Below are positions 5,684 through 5,725 of a stretch of 5,725 nt of DNA, piece after piece. The notes under the pieces are model-generated. The model searched no databases, was not told where the DNA came from, and saw nothing but the letters and a program-made list of their open reading frames with translations. The DNA comes from an uncultured beta proteobacterium. Lineage in GTDB: Bacteria; Pseudomonadota; Gammaproteobacteria; Burkholderiales; Rhodocyclaceae. Position 1 is the first letter of the stretch. Each line of letters starts with the position of its first letter. Made by a program: the position numbers and the translations under genes. The stretch lies in the NCBI GenBank assembly GCA_903932755.1, contig CAIZHL010000119.1, forward strand, positions 1 through 5,725. The letters run 5' to 3'.

Positions 5684-5725
5684 CTAAACCAGCCCGTTCA
5701 TCAACTGCACCATCACCGTATCGCC
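5684..5725 (-). CDS. Possible C-terminal end of a convergent gene (partial)
   Basis: Read on the minus strand from the window edge, one frame gives GDTVMVQLMNGLV followed by TAG (5686-5684). Thirteen codons are too few to name a family. Support is indirect: the other two minus frames either stop at once or run on through the repeat element, and the position just beyond the double hairpin suits a convergent gene end. Confidence 0.35.
   Translation of the reverse strand, partial: GDTVMVQLMNGLV

Overview
The window is GC-rich, densely coded DNA with mostly G/C third codon positions. It looks like a Gram-negative proteobacterial chromosome: it carries two predicted outer-membrane lipoproteins, a MacB/FtsX-type permease, a membrane-anchored TAXI-type binding protein and a YhbW-like oxidoreductase. 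The mix would suit a betaproteobacterium (Rhodocyclales-like), but that placement is an inference from gene content and base composition, not something tested. There is no sign of phage, transposase, CRISPR, tRNA or rRNA.

Layout. (1) Bases 2-352, +: the 3' end of a MacB/FtsX-family ABC permease. (2) 487-1050, +: a DUF1439 (YceB-like) lipoprotein. (3) 1051-1199: a non-coding gap with a 12-bp palindrome, a strong 14-bp stem-loop and a good sigma70-like promoter whose -35 overlaps the stem. (4) 1200-1511, +: an unrecognised 103-residue protein with a very good ribosome binding site. (5) 1545-2924, -: a TAXI-family TRAP solute-binding protein with a membrane segment at each end of the binding domain and a cytoplasmic tail; no TRAP permease gene is present. 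A 9-bp inverted repeat sits between genes 4 and 5, which converge. (6) 2925-2980: a short divergent control region with GGATAA repeats. (7) 2981-3982, +: an LLM-class (luciferase-like, YhbW-type) oxidoreductase. (8) 3987-5573, +: an M48 zinc metalloprotease lipoprotein (BepA-like) with TPR repeats and an extra C-terminal beta-rich domain, spaced only 4 bases after gene 7 and so probably co-transcribed with it. (9) 5596-5664: a dispersed-repeat-type double hairpin. (10) 5684-5725, -: the possible last 13 codons of a convergent gene.

Working together. Most of the products belong to the cell envelope: permease, two lipoproteins, anchored binding protein and periplasmic protease. Only the LLM oxidoreductase (and probably the 103-residue protein) is cytoplasmic. 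The only clear operon pair is LLM oxidoreductase plus M48 protease. The rest look like single transcription units separated by hairpins. I found no clear evidence of a novel multi-gene system. The most unusual items are the orphan, doubly anchored TAXI protein, the structured 1089-1159 and 2957-3010 control regions, and the covarying double hairpin at 5596-5664.
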